Shown one piece after another: positions 45,561 through 57,436 of a stretch of DNA of 64,000 bases. The translations under genes were made by a program, and so were the position numbers. The notes beneath the pieces were generated by a model. It did not search any database. It was not told the origin of the DNA and worked only from the letters and a program-made list of their open reading frames with translations. Numbering within the stretch: position 1 is the first letter of the stretch; every line of letters starts with the position of its first letter. The DNA comes from Thereva unica (taxonomy: Eukaryota > Arthropoda > Insecta > Diptera > Therevidae): positions 172,436,516 through 172,500,515 of the forward strand of contig OX465281.1 in NCBI GenBank assembly GCA_949987705.1, given 5' to 3'.

Positions 45561-46620
45561 GAAAGCGAGCTAATAAAAACGTTTTAAAAAAGAATCAAAA
45601 CAAATCATTGCAGCTGAATTTAGCAATGATTTTCGAGTACACAAGAAAAAACAACAACAAATACAAGGAAAAGTAGTAACATAAATATTTCATAAACAAA
45701 CATAGTTTAGTAGTTTCACATGCAATTTACCTTTAGGGCATGTCATAAAGGAAACATTATCCAATTTATACGTGCAATTTGAGTCGAATTCCGCGTATAA
45801 ATTGATAATCAAAACACCTGATGACAGGTGTAAGTAAACAAATGCAAGGAAATTGGCAAATTTCCATTTTTTAACACAATTTCTTTCATGAACTACCACC
45901 GAAAACATTAAAACAACACTGTATGAGCATATTGACACTAGACTTACCTGAATAATACCATCAGCACCTGAAAAAACGCGAAAAACACACTCGCGACTTC
46001 GCGAAATTTACCGCGGCGATTTAAACGTCAAAAACAACTGACATGAGAAGTTGTGAGAAGTCAAGTTATTGCAAAATTCGATGGCGAATTCGATGGTGAT
46101 GCCAGAAATGGATCTTTATTCACAAATAAAAAAATATTTAAATTTATTTAAATTCTAATAAATAGCATTAGAGGAAAAGAGAAAATGAAAATTCCCATTT
46201 AGAGCGGGACAAACATATAAATGCCAATAACCATTTTCGAAATTGGCGATCACCATACAAATCAAATTGATGCAAACATCATATGCTAATGGCAAAATTA
46301 CAATGTTTCTTGAAAAATTAAATAGAAGAATATATAGAAAAGGAGAAAATCAATGATTAACATATATGTTTAGTGATCACCACACAAGTACGGCTAAATT
46401 AATCGAAGAATTATTAATTTAGTACATGAAATGGTGATGCTGTGCAGCAATAACGGCTAAGTTGAACATATACAAACCCGGCTTCAACACGGGTCTAGAC
46501 ACTCGTTCGTCATAGCAAACAACAGGTAATCTGTGGAGCAATATGCCAATTTGTTAATCGCTACACAATATGCCTTCTATTTTATTGTAAATTAAATATG
46601 AAAAATTTATGCCCGGTTTT
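45561..46620. other. No gene demonstrated; possible splice-donor exon on minus strand
   Basis: Mostly AT-rich. Near 45935-45975 the minus strand reads ATGGTATTATTCAG followed by a consensus donor GTAAGTCTAG, preceded by a GC-rich CGCGAAGTCGCGAG stretch and TGTCAGTTGTTTTTGACG. This could be a short first exon, but I cannot find a partner exon. Confidence 0.25.
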
Positions 46621-48057
46621 TAGCTTTTTCAAAAAAAAAAAAGCTTATACAGAGGCTCTGTCCGTCTGTCCGTCTGTCCGTCTGTCCGTCTGAAGCCTAC
46701 TTTCATCTCTGAAAGTACTGCAGATACAGACTTGGGAAATATCTCAAAATGTAGCTCTTGGTCAAAAGACCAAAAACTGAGAAAATGGTCTGGAAATTTC
46801 AACCAGAAGTATATTTAAACAACAAAAAAGAGCCTTTAAAGAAAATATTGTGACTAATTTTTGTGTTCTAAGGCTTATAACTTCTTAATTATTCATTTTA
46901 CCACAAAATTTCTGAGTAATAAATTGTAGATTATTTAATTCTAAACAAAAAGTGTCCTTGCAAATTTCCGGTAAGATGTGCCGTTTAGGAGATATAGTGG
47001 AAAAACCATTTGCATACGTTTTCCAAGATGGCGGCCAAATGGGGGGGGGTTAGAATCCCGAAAATCCTCAAACTTAAGCTCACCCTGACCCCCCCTACAC
47101 ATCCCAAAAATAAAACCTTGTCCTGCATTTTTGCAATGTTAAAGTACCATTTCCATGGACTATAAAGGGCTAGGGAAACTCCCTCGTCCGTGGGGCTGCG
47201 AGTTCGATCCTTCGGCTCGCGGTGCTTTTTTTTCGTCATAATAATTTTTTTTAATTTCCTTCGGGGATTTTGTTTCATATGAAACAAGTTTTTGACATGA
47301 ATACGTCTCTAAATTTGCTTCCAGAACAAAAACCGATGATAACGAAATTATGGCATATAGTTTTCATTTGCAGCTCAAAAACTATTGTTTATATTGAATA
47401 AAGAAATATACCATGACGTGTGTGAAGAATCAAAGAATTTTATTGTTTACATTTGATTTCCTTTTTTTTAAGCTATGATGATTATATTGTAGTGTTTGTT
47501 AAATACTTTGTTAAGTTTTAGATTACGCAGTCTCACAACTTATAACCTACATTAGCCTTTAACAAAAACTTTTCAAGATTAATTATATATAGCGTTGGTC
47601 AGTGTGATACTTATGAATCTCCATGGCCAAACTAGGGTGCGGTAAGCCGAATTTTTAACAATAAGACATGTATGTTTAAGTAAAATAATACACCTAATTC
47701 TGTTGTGCAAAGTGCACCACATTAGATTTTCCTCCAATCCAAAGAAAAATGTTTAGATTCGTTTTCTATAGTGTTTACATGTGTGATGTGCTTTTTTTTC
47801 AATTTAATATGGATGATCTAGATTTTTAATATAACAAATATTGTAAATATAAAATTTTAAATAAATCTTTCTTGTAACTTTTTAAATTTGACACATTCGA
47901 ATTATTGGCCTCGATTCCCAGATCCGGCGGCTTGGAAGTGAGTGCGGATCAATCTCCACTTAATATATTGTCATCCAATCTGAAGTGTTATTCAACAGAA
48001 AGAATACCATGAAAAAGCGTAATTAGTGGCTAGTCTCTAGGCACAACATCCCACTAG
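46621..48057 (+). mobile_element. Helitron H2, copy 2
   Basis: Inverted relative to copy 1. The plus strand starts TAGCTTTTTC beside the A-run and GTCCGTCT microsatellite and ends CATCCCACTAG (48054-48057) before a T. Sequence is nearly identical to 29776-31120 inverted, with a poly-G/C tract near 47041. It also has about 80 extra AT-rich bases around 47809-47888 that copy 1 lacks. Confidence 0.75.
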
Positions 48058-48560
48058 TTTTCTTTTACAGACAGATTATTCAGCGAAGATTTTTAGAGGA
48101 AGAAGAAGATTTTTAGAGGAAGCACCACGGTTATATGGGGGTAATTCCATGCCAACTCAGCATGAGTGTCCACCCGCCCATCAAGGATTTTAAATTCAAC
48201 TTCACTGGCGTGTTCTACACCTAAAAACAACAGATTTTGCCAAAAATAAAAATGTTTCATTGATTCTATTGATTTTTATAATCGATGTTTTATTTTATGT
48301 TTTTATCGAAGTCAGAAGTCACAATAATTGAATTTTCTTCTAAATTTGCAAATAGTGAACAGTAAAAAATGTAAAAATGTACTATTCTGATAGGAAATTT
48401 TCTGACGAATCGATTGATGGCATTGTCGAAGCGAAATTTTTAGATCTAATGGTCCAAAATGGGTTTTTTTTTTAAAATCACCTTTTTTTCAACTTAAAAT
48501 ACCTCAAAAAGGGATACCTCAAAAAATACCTCGACTTCTGACTTCGATAAAAACATAAAA
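48058..48560. other. Spacer with a 26-bp inverted pair
   Basis: TTTTATGTTTTTATCGAAGT with CAGAAG at about 48291 is repeated inverted at 48533-48560, directly before the next Helitron end. It may be a small MITE of about 270 bp. A GAAGATTTTTAGAGGAAG sequence is duplicated near 48085-48125. No gene. Confidence 0.45.
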
Positions 48561-49200
48561 CTAGTTGGGATGTGGGTTCGACCCTTTTGGTCCACACGAT
48601 CAACTTCCCAGTATGATGGATGTTGAATATTATGATTGGATATTTTAATAATAAATGAACAATAGGCAATATAGAATTATGTATAATACCGAGAATTTGT
48701 CACAATTGTTTATCAATATTTTCGCTAAAATGTCAAACTAAATGTGCGCACTTACAAGATTAGGATGACGAAAATGTATATAAAATTTATGTATTAATGT
48801 TTTTCGGCACCTCAATGAAGTCGATATAGTTTTTAGTTCGCGCGGTATCGTGCAGGTACAAAAATTACTTAAGTCATTTAAACCAAAAAACCGCTGGACC
48901 GAATATTATAAAAATCTTTTCAGATTATATTGTCGCTAATACGCTTCGAACGGCACCTCAAGTAAGTCAATATCTTTCGTGGTTCGGGCCATATCGTGCA
49001 GGTACAAAAATCACTTACGCCGCTTAAACAAAAAAACGGCTCGACCGAATTTTATGAAAATCTTTTCAGATCATATTTCGGTTAATACGCTTCGAACGAC
49101 ACCTCAACGAAGTCGATATCAGTTTTGGTTCGCGCGATATCGTGCAGGAAAAAATGACCACATCCGTACGCACATACACACACACACACACACACATACT
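48561..49200 (-). mobile_element. Helitron H1, copy 2, uninterrupted
   Basis: It begins CTAGTTGGGATGTGGGTTCG as at 22454 and passes uninterrupted through GCAATATAGAATTATGTATA, the site where copy 1 carries Helitron S. It continues through fewer internal repeats and ends in the AC tract and CATACT. It serves as the empty-site reference for the nested insertions in copy 1. Confidence 0.8.
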
Positions 49201-49583
49201 TCCTCCCAATTTTTTGCTTAAAATGCTCCTGGGACCTTGAAAAATGAAAATACGTTGAAATTTTCGATTTCGATTTTCGGACCGATTATTCACCTAATAC
49301 ATTTCGCCTCTGAAATAAGTCCTCGTCTGTAATGGCTACTGTAAGTACTTACCGCTCTAGGGCATTCCTATGTAAAAGTAACCTATGATTTCACCACAAA
49401 GGTAATGTGTCCATCTCATTACCACCTCGCTTACCTACCCATTACATTTCCCGCTGGGATATTACTGTCATTGTTACATTTGAGAACGAATAAAAAAATA
49501 AAAATACTGCAAAATTATATGTATATTGTGTTTATTATATATTGCATGTAATGAATAACAGATAACGAGCAACATGGTAGTTG
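49201..49583. other. No gene seen
   Basis: Mixed sequence with a CATTTCCCGCTGGGATATTAC motif near 49445 that recalls the GATTAATTTCCCGCTGGG motif at 2939, 3780 and 31948. No reading frame. Confidence 0.4.
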
Positions 49584-51189
49584 TCACGTAATAATCGCCA
49601 CAGCGCGAAGCGCCGTGGCCCGGGGCACCGGTTTTTTTTTGAGTAAAGATACTCTTACTCCACTTCCATAATCAAAATCTCGGACATTTATTTTACTGTA
49701 ACCTACTACACCATTATTTTCATACACCTGTATTGGCACATGAGCTATTGCCGCAAAATCTTTTGTTGATGAGACTACTTTTATTCGTTGTATAGGCTCT
49801 TCTAGTACAACTGAAGTTTTTGGAGTAAAAATTTGAATAATACCCATAATGTGAAGCGTGTTATGACCGTCTAGCGTATTTACATTTATATCAGCATTAT
49901 CTGCTATATATTGAATAAATGTGCCAGTTTCAGGTGATAAGATATGAGGTGGACGATGAAAAACTGCTGCTGCCTCGTACATACATCATCGTATCATTAT
50001 AAGATGCGCACAAATTAAAAGATGAAAAAATTTGTATAAGCCTTTTCGATCCAAATCGCCGAGGAAAAAAAACGGAGAGACCCAATTGTAATTTGGACTT
50101 GAAAGACCTAGGCCGAACAGCACTCATAATACTATGGCTAATATTCGTGCATACTAATTGTAAATGTTCTAAATTGGAGCGTTTATTTTTTAAAATGACC
50201 TTCTCTAAGAAATAAGTCAGTGACTTTGGAATGTCTGTATCAATATCTTCAAACATACGACCTGGTGGAGGATAATTAGAATTATCTAACACTGCACATT
50301 GAATATCCTCTCGAATAATTGCTGCTGCAGCTTCTAAGATGCGAAATCGCTCTTCTTTTTTATCGGTTTTTTTTTCGTACCAAGCTTGATTTAAAATATC
50401 ATGGTGACTATCAATAAAACATACGAATGTTGATGATCCTGATTTTTCTGTAATAATAATTCTATCACCATACTCCAACTTCAATCGCATTTTAATGGTT
50501 CTGTTATCTATTGTTGATTTTTTACAAATACTTTTCAATTCGTCTAATGTGAATTGACAATCATCGCTATTTTCAATATACTTAAATATTTCTCTCATCG
50601 CAATATTTTTTGCTTCATCTTTAGGACGACCGACTTTACCCCCAGTGGTCGGTTTCAGAAAAGAATTGTAGCAATCGTTATGATACTTAGCCTCGGCAGC
50701 GACTAAATCATATTCAAATTCAATTCGAGCAGCAACAGCTTTGGCTACATCATCACAACGAGTTTTAGCTATAGTTAGAATACTGTCTTTGAACGAAAGT
50801 GTAGTCACTTTAAAAATCTTACGTCGGTACTGCAGTGCTTTTTCTTCTCCAACTCTTCATTTAATTCATTGCCGCAAAATAAACAACACTGGTTGAAGCA
50901 AAATGTAGTTTCACTTACTCGTGCTCCAGTACGAGGAGGACTTACATATTTCTGATGAACCAGCTTCTTCTTCTTGGCGCCGTCTTTTCACGGCATCAAT
51001 GCTACTTTTTCGAGTATAATTTTTTCGACACTGCACATGAATTTTTACAGATGTGTGGTCTTTCAGGTACTCCGAAAACTCATCACCTCTTTCAATACTT
51101 GCATCAATTAATGCTTTCATGCCGCGATCAACAGTAACAACTCCACTTTCAGTCAAAGGTTGACTACAAATAAAGCAGAATTGCGACAT
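49584..51189 (-). pseudogene. Broken gene of an unrecognised zinc-finger-like family
   Basis: Three frame-shifted pieces in one order. 51189-50911 starts MSQFCFICSQPLTESGVVTV and has a C-x2-C...H-x3-C arrangement with HVQCRKNYTRK. A second CxxC segment (CLFCGNELNEELEKK) lies near 50860 out of frame. 50808-49970 carries IEFEYDLVAAEAKYHNDCYN, GGKVGRPKDEAKN, SRMFED-like GRMFEDIDTDIPKS and VRPRSFKSKLQLGLSVFF. 49982-49584 has QYIADNADINVNTLDGHNTL and HIMGIIQIFTPKT. A tandem TGTA duplication near 49975 explains the last shift. The C-terminus is lost at the GC-rich hairpin at 49595-49625. I recall similar multi-copy, unannotated proteins in arthropods and cnidarians and suspect a transposon-related origin, but I cannot name a function. 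Confidence 0.6.
49597..49620 (-). repeat. GC-rich hairpin after the broken gene
   Basis: The minus strand reads GCCACGGCGCTTCGCGCTGT and closes with GGC: a ten-base stem with one mismatch and a three-base loop. It is GC-rich in an AT-rich setting, like Helitron 3' hairpins, but no CTRR end follows at the expected distance. Confidence 0.4.
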
Positions 51190-51917
51190 TTTTTTTTAAA
51201 AACAGTAAAATGCACAAACTTTGTTACAAAATATAAGCGATAGCCACGAGTTGTCACTACGAAGGAATGCTTACGACTAACAGTATTTTGTTGAGTATGA
51301 GACCTTCGAAACGGAGCAGGTATACGAGCATCGCCACGCTGACAATTGAATGGAAGACAGATGTTACTCAAGGCCATGCGACTAAATGAAAATAGGGGAG
51401 GAGTTTTTGACGTTCATTTATATTTTAAGAATTTTATAATTTGTATGTATAAGACATAGGGACTCATGTATTTACTCATATAACGGTTCAAAAATGTATA
51501 TAAAAGTACATTAACGTGCATATTACGAATAAAATATTTTTTTCAATTCTTTCAACCGCTATATCACGGAAATGGCAATACTTATGAAAAAAAGTGTAGA
51601 TACATTTTTTGTAGAGAATCGGATGATCTACAATTTTTGTCTGAACAATTTTTGCTGTAAAACTCACCGTTTAGCTGAAAAACGCGAAAAACCTATTTTT
51701 GCAAACTTTCACCATCGATAAAATTTTTTGCACAAGGGGGATTAATGGGGACTTTTCACAATTCATTTATAATGGTATTCTGAACATTCATACCAATTTT
51801 TAGCTCTATGGGAATTATTGTAACCTTACCTCTATTTTAAGGATTAATTTGACTGGACTAATAGCCAGACATCGTCATTTGAAGAAATTTTGCATATAGC
51901 TGTTCGCCTTCCACTCA
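51190..51917. other. No intact gene; 5' flank of the broken gene
   Basis: AT-rich sequence between the broken gene and Helitron S copy B. No promoter motif that I would trust. Confidence 0.4.
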
Positions 51918-54900
51918 TCCTTACGAATATTATAAATGCGAAAGTAACTCTGTCTGTCTGTCTGTCTGTCTGTTACGCTTTCACGCCTAAACCACTAAAC
52001 CGATTTTGATGAAATTTGCTACAGACATAGTTGAGGAGTGGGCGAACAAAACGGCACATGTCCATGGTTGGCCGTTTCCAGTGTTTTGACGGAATCGTGT
52101 TTATTACACTAAACTGCAACTAATTTCAATCTCAGACACTTCAAAAATCACTTTCATGTAATATTTTTTTGTTAGCAAAGTAACGGTTTCCCTGCAGAAA
52201 GGCATATGTCCTACGAATATTCATATTTTTTAACCATTCGTTAATGTGGATTTTCAAAAGGGCACGTATTTCATACAAAAAAGTTTTTAATCAACAATGG
52301 AAGTTCATTGCACCTCACCTGGGGCTCTTATTACCTCGATCATAAAATGCACTAAAAATTCACTAAAATTTACCTCACTTTTGCCTCCCACGGCTCCAAA
52401 ACAAGCCGTAGGAGGCACTATGACCCCTTAAAATTTGCGTAACAGTCCCTACCATTAGGAAAAAATACCAGAAAAATCCCCCCTTGCCTCTAAGGGGGCC
52501 AGGGAGCTCCCCAAAAGGCTAAAAAAAAAAACATGTTCAGTTGGGTTCCTGCAAAAGGACACATGTCCATTTTTGTTTTAATTTTTTATCTTAAAGTATT
52601 AAACATATTTAAAATTTTTTTTTTCCGTCAGAATGAGTTCAAATAGTAGCACAACCTACCATACTCATAAATAATTAATGTGATCAGTTCAGAGGCAGAA
52701 ACAGTTTTTTGCGATTTCTGAACAATTTGCAAAACTGGACATGTGCCGTTTTGTTCGCCCACTCCTCAGTTTAGACCTTGGAGACGGACATAGGCTACTT
52801 TTTATAGAGAAAAAAAGGGTTGAAGGGGGTGAAATGGGGTTCAATAAATTGTAAGGGGATTTTTTATCATTACTTTTTTTTCTATTGTATAAAAAGTAAC
52901 TGACTGACAGACAACGCACAACCTAAACCGCTAGAGCTAAAGGGCTGAAATTTTGACAGTGCATCCCTATAATGGCATGGACATCCACTAAAAAGCGATT
53001 TTTCAAAACTCATCCCCTAACGGGGTGAATTGGGGTTTATCCAAACCGCTGGAGCTATAGGGCTGAAATTTGGACAGTGCATCCCTATAATGGAGTGGAC
53101 ATCCACTATAAAGCGATTTTTCGAAATTCATCCCCTAAGGGGGTGAAATGGGGTTTATCCAAACCGTCTGAGCTATAGGGCTGAAATTTTGACAGTGCAT
53201 CCCTATAATGGCGTGGACATCCACTAAGAAGCGGTTTTTCGAAATTCATCCATTAAGGGGGTGAAATGGGGTTTACCCAAACCGCTGGAGCTATATGGCT
53301 GAAATTTTGACAGTGCATCCCTATAATGACGTTTACATCCACTAAAAAGCGATTTTTCGAAATTCATCCCCTAAGGGGTTAAATTGGCTTTTTTCCAAAC
53401 GGCTAAAGTTATAGGGCTGAAATTTTGACAGTGCATCCCTATAATGGCGTGGACATCCACTATAAAGCGATTTTTCCAAATTCATCCCTTAAGGGGGTGA
53501 AATGGGGTTTATCCAAACCGCTGGAACTATATAAAGGGGTGAAACGGGGTTTATCCAAACTGCTAAAGTTATAGGGCTGAAATTTTAACAGTGCATCCCT
53601 ATAATGGCGTGGACATCCACTATAAGGCGATTTTTCGAAATTTATCCCCTAAGGGGGTGAAATGGGGTTTACCCAAACCGCTGGATCTATAGGGCTGAAA
53701 TTTTGACAGTGCATCCCTATAATGACGTTTACATCCACTAAAAAGCGATTTTTTGAAATTCATCCCCTAAGAGGTTGAAATGGCTTTTGTCCAAACGGCT
53801 AAAGTTATAGGGCTGAAATTTTGACAGTGCATCCCTATAATGGCGTGGACATCCACTTTAAGGCGATTTTTCGAAATTCATCCCTTAAGGGGGTGAAATG
53901 GGATTTATACAAACCGCTGGAGCTATAGGGTTGAAATTTTAACAGTGCATCCCTATAATGACGTGGACATCCACTAAAGAGCGATTTTTCGAAATTCATC
54001 CCCTAAGGGTGTGAAATGGGGTTTTTACAAACCGCTAAAGCTATAGGGATGAAATTTTGACAGTGCATCCCTATAATGGCGTGGACATCCACTAAGAAGC
54101 GATTTTTCGAAATTTAACCCCTAAGGGGGTGAAACGGGGTTTATCCAAACCGCTAAAGTTATAGGGCTGAAATTTTAACAGTGCATCCCTATAAAGGCGT
54201 GTACATCCACGATAAGGCGATTTTTCGAAATTTATCCCCTAAGGGGGTGAAATGGGGTTTACCCAAACCGCTTGAGCTATAGGGCTGAAAATTTGACAGT
54301 GCATCCCTATAATGGCGTGGACATCCACTATAAAGCGATTTTTCGAAATTCATCCCTTAAGGGGGTGAAATGAGGTTTATCCAAACCGCTGGAGCTATAG
54401 GGTTGAAATTTTAACAGTGCATCCCTATAATGACGTGGACATCCACTAAAGAGTGATTTTTCGAAATTCATCCCCTAATCGTGTGAAATGGGTTTTTTCC
54501 AACCGCTAAAGCTATAGGGCTGAAATTTTGACAGTGCATCCCTATAATGGCGTGGACATCCACTAAGAACCGATTTTTCGAAATTCATCCCCTAAGGGGG
54601 TGAAATGGGGTTAACCCACACCGCTGAAGCTGGAGGGCTTTAGTTTTGAACGTGCATCACTATAATGACGTGGGCATCCACTTAGGGGCGATTTTTTGAA
54701 ATTTATCCCCTAAGGGGGTTAAATGGGGTTAAGCCAAACCGCTGGAGATAAACGGCTGAAATTTTGACAGTGCATCTCTATAACGACATGGACATTTACT
54801 AAGAAGCGATTTTTCGAAATTCATCCCCTAAAGGGGTGAAATGGGGTTACCAAACTACTGGAGCTACAGGGCTGAAATTTTGACAGTGAATCCCTATAAT

Positions 54901-55236
54901 CACGTAGAAATGAATGACTCGAAATTCACTTTATTTTATATCCATTTGTGATTGCTTCGAATAGGCGAACAAACTTAACGAACGTTCGTCAAACCCTAAA
55001 ATGTCACTTTTCTTGATGACATATACATGCCAATCTCTGCTTCAAAACTTGCAGATTTGTTGAGCAGAGGTGATATTCGCAGCCATTTGTTTACCATATT
55101 TATTAAAAAAATGCACTATAATAAACCCTTTTTAGGGATAATAACAGCTGACTTTTTTGTTGGTTTTTTTAAGGAAGACATTGCACATAATAAACAGTTT
55201 TTAAAGGCGTTGCAAGGCACGCGGGTTTTATGCTAG
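51918..55236 (+). mobile_element. Satellite-bearing Helitron S, copy B, with nested MITE
   Basis: Starts TCCTTACGAATATTATAAAT after an A and ends with the GCGTTGCAAGGCACGC hairpin and CTAG (55233-55236) before a T: a mirror image of copy A. It holds the CTGT microsatellite, a 735-bp nested insertion at 52033-52767, about 16-17 satellite units (about 52920-54900) and the 3' unique part. Excluding the insertion and its 4-bp duplication it is about 713 bp shorter than copy A, close to six ~118-bp units. Confidence 0.85.
52033..52767. mobile_element. 735-bp MITE with GAGGAGTGGGCG termini and AGTT target duplication
   Basis: Terminal inverted repeats match exactly for about 32 bp, starting GAGGAGTGGGCGAACAAAAC and continuing GGCACATGTCCA. 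AGTT flanks both sides (52029-52032 and 52768-52771). Helitron S copy A has the uninterrupted site (GTCTAAACTATGTCTG at about 25728, inverted). The interior has further ACATGTCC/GGACATGT-like motifs and no transposase. The superfamily is unknown to me. Confidence 0.85.
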
Positions 55237-56128
55237 TTAACTATATGAAGATGAAAGACTTGTTAATTTCTAGACTTTGTTGTATATAAGCCGCGCGAAC
55301 ACACTTGTGAATAGTCGGCGTATTTTTTAGCAGGAAATATGCGAATGCGTATGAGTATGAGTGAACAATCTTCTTTGCAGACTGAACTAAGCGATGTTTT
55401 TGTAGAAAGAATTTAGTGCAGCGTATGTATGTATACGCGATGTGTTGTTCCAAACGTTGTTGCGTAAAAGGAAAAATAGTTCCTGTTATGGAGATAGGGC
55501 TACGACTGGATTCAGTGCTTTGATTGCCTGACTGTATTCAGTGCGATACCAATTTTGTTGACGATTGAAGCTGAGACTGTATTCAGTGCTTTTTTTGCCT
55601 GCCTTGTTAGTTGATACGACTGTATTTCAGTGCGATACCTATTTTGTAGGTGAATTAAGCTGAGACTGCATTCAGTGCTCTGATTGCCTGACTTGCTATG
55701 ACTATACAGTGAAATAGCAAATGATTGACGAGTGCAATTGAGACTGTATTCAGTGCTCTGATTTCACTCGGAATTACTATGACTATAATTATACAGTGCA
55801 GTAGTAATTAATCACTAATAAAATTAAGACTGTATTCAGTGCTCACGTTCGATTTTTAATGTCTTTTGATTCGACTGTGCACAGTGCGATTCAAAATAAA
55901 AGTTCTTCCCAGGATAAATAGTTGATACTGTAATCAGTGCTCAACGAACCTACACTTATTAAGTCTGTATTCAGATTTTCTAAAATTTTTACTAGAGACG
56001 GTCTTCAGTGCTCAAAAAGTTTTTTGACATGAATATGTCTTATCCCTGGAGTCTATTTGAAAGAATGTGCGGAGACGAAAATCGTTACCATGAGTCATTA
56101 TTGTTTAGCATACTTTTAGGATAAATTT

Positions 56129-56925
56129 TTGTTTTTTTGCTGTTTTTGTTGTTTTTGTTGCTTTTGCTGTGTTTGTTTTTTTGCTGTTTTTGTTGTTTTG
56201 CTGTTTTTGTTGTTTTTGTTGCTTTTGCTGTTTTTGTTGTTTTTGTTGCTTTTGCTGTTTTTGTTGTTTTTGTTGCTTTTGCTGTTTTTGTTGTTTTTGT
56301 TGCTTTTGCTGTTTTTGTTGGTTTTGTGTTATTTGCTTTTGCTGTTTTTGTTGGTTTGGTTGTTTTTGTTGTTTTTGCTGTTTTTGCTGTTTTTGTTGTT
56401 TTTATTGGTTTGGTCGTTTTTGTTGATTTTGCTGTTTTTGCTGTTTTTGTTGGTTTTGTTGTTTTTGTTGTTTTTGTTGTTTTTGCTGTTTTTGTTGTTT
56501 TTGTTGTTTTTGCTGTTTTTGTTGGTTTTGTTGTTTTGTTCTTTTTGTTGTTTTTGTTGTTTTTGCTGTTTTTGTTGTTTTTGTTGTTTTTGTTGTTTTT
56601 GCTGTTTTTGTTGGTTTTGTTGTTTTTGCTGTTTTTGTTGTTTTTGTTGTTTTTGTTGCTTTTGCTGTTTTTGTTGTTTTTGCTGTTTTTGTTGTTTTAT
56701 TTGTTTTTGTTGTTTTTGCTGTTTTTGTTGTTTTTGGTGTTTTTGTTGTTTTTGTTGTTTTTGCTGTTTTTGTTGTTTTTGCTGTTTTGCTGTTTTTGTT
56801 GTTTTTGCTGTTTTTGTGGTTTTTGCTGTTTTTGTTGTTTTTGCTGTTTTGTTGTTTTTGTTGTTTTTGTTGTTTTTGCTGCTTTTGTTGTTTTTGCTGT
56901 TTTTGTTGTTTTTATTGTTTTTGTT
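56129..56925. repeat. TTTTTGTTG/TTTTTGCTG nonamer array
   Basis: About 800 bp of 9-bp units differing mainly at one position (GTTG or GCTG), with occasional short units. All three plus-strand frames stay open and give Phe/Leu/Cys/Val-rich strings. This is a consequence of composition, not a protein-coding gene. Confidence 0.95.
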
Positions 56926-57043
56926 TTCGTTTTTGACATGAATATGTCTTATCCTTGGGGTCTATTCATGTCTACTGTGCCATCGAGAAGCCATGGCACT
57001 TTTTTTTTTTTATTTAAGAATGGTCCTTTTGCAGTTAATGCAA

Positions 57044-57061
57044 GCCTCTAGTTGGGCGCCA
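57044..57061 (-). other. Primer binding site, tRNA-Lys type
   Basis: The minus strand reads TGGCGCCCAACTAGAGGC three bases after the LTR end. The first 11 bases are complementary to the 3' end of insect tRNA-Lys (GTTGGGCGCCA), as in several Gypsy-group elements. Confidence 0.6.
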
Positions 57062-57064
57062 CTT

Positions 57065-57313
57065 TGTGACATGTACAATGTAAAATAAAAGAAACTTTAA
57101 TAGGTTTACAACTTTATTCGTGGGAATTAGAAACAAAACTGAGTATCGCTTGCGATGAGTGTTCCGCTTTTATACTCTCTATCGCATTTTTATATAAAAG
57201 TATATAACAAAAGGGTAGGGAGGCTAACATCTTACAAGCTAAAAATAGATTTCTAACACTAGCACACATTATGTAACATGCTCCAGTGGTGTAGCATTTC
57301 CAGTCGCGTTACA
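57065..57313 (-). mobile_element. LTR (~249 bp) on the minus strand
   Basis: On the minus strand it starts TGTAACGCGACTGG and ends ACATGTCACA. It contains TATAAAAG (57174-57167), an initiator TCAGTT (57142-57137) and AATAAA (57118-57113), in the order expected of U3-R-U5. The primer binding site follows. No second LTR is present in the window. Confidence 0.65.
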
Positions 57314-57436
57314 CATGCTATTTTTTGCTAGACTAAGTTAAGAGGTCCCTAATAAGAAGTGTGTAATATTATTGTTAAAAACAAAACAAAAATATATATA
57401 TATATAAGTTAATAAATGCTTGAGAGTTAAACCACC

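Larger units (their letters stand above)
55237..57064 (-). mobile_element. Leader of an LTR retrotransposon, repeat-rich, coding region missing
   Basis: On the minus strand, downstream of the LTR and primer binding site, the sequence consists of a short unique part, an ~800-bp array of CAACAAAAA/CAGCAAAAA nonamers (about 56129-56925) and a cluster of imperfect GAGCACTGAATACAGTC repeats (about 55500-56015). Two ~36-bp direct repeats beginning TTTTTGACATGAATATGTCT (plus strand) flank the nonamer array at 56019 and 56930. No gag or pol is seen, so the element is defective or continues beyond Helitron S in unrecognisable form. Confidence 0.55.

Noticed and set aside
56129..57051. 270- and 304-codon frames rich in Phe, Leu, Cys and Val
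   Set aside because: They arise from a 9-bp T-rich array that is open in every frame, with no start context or domain.
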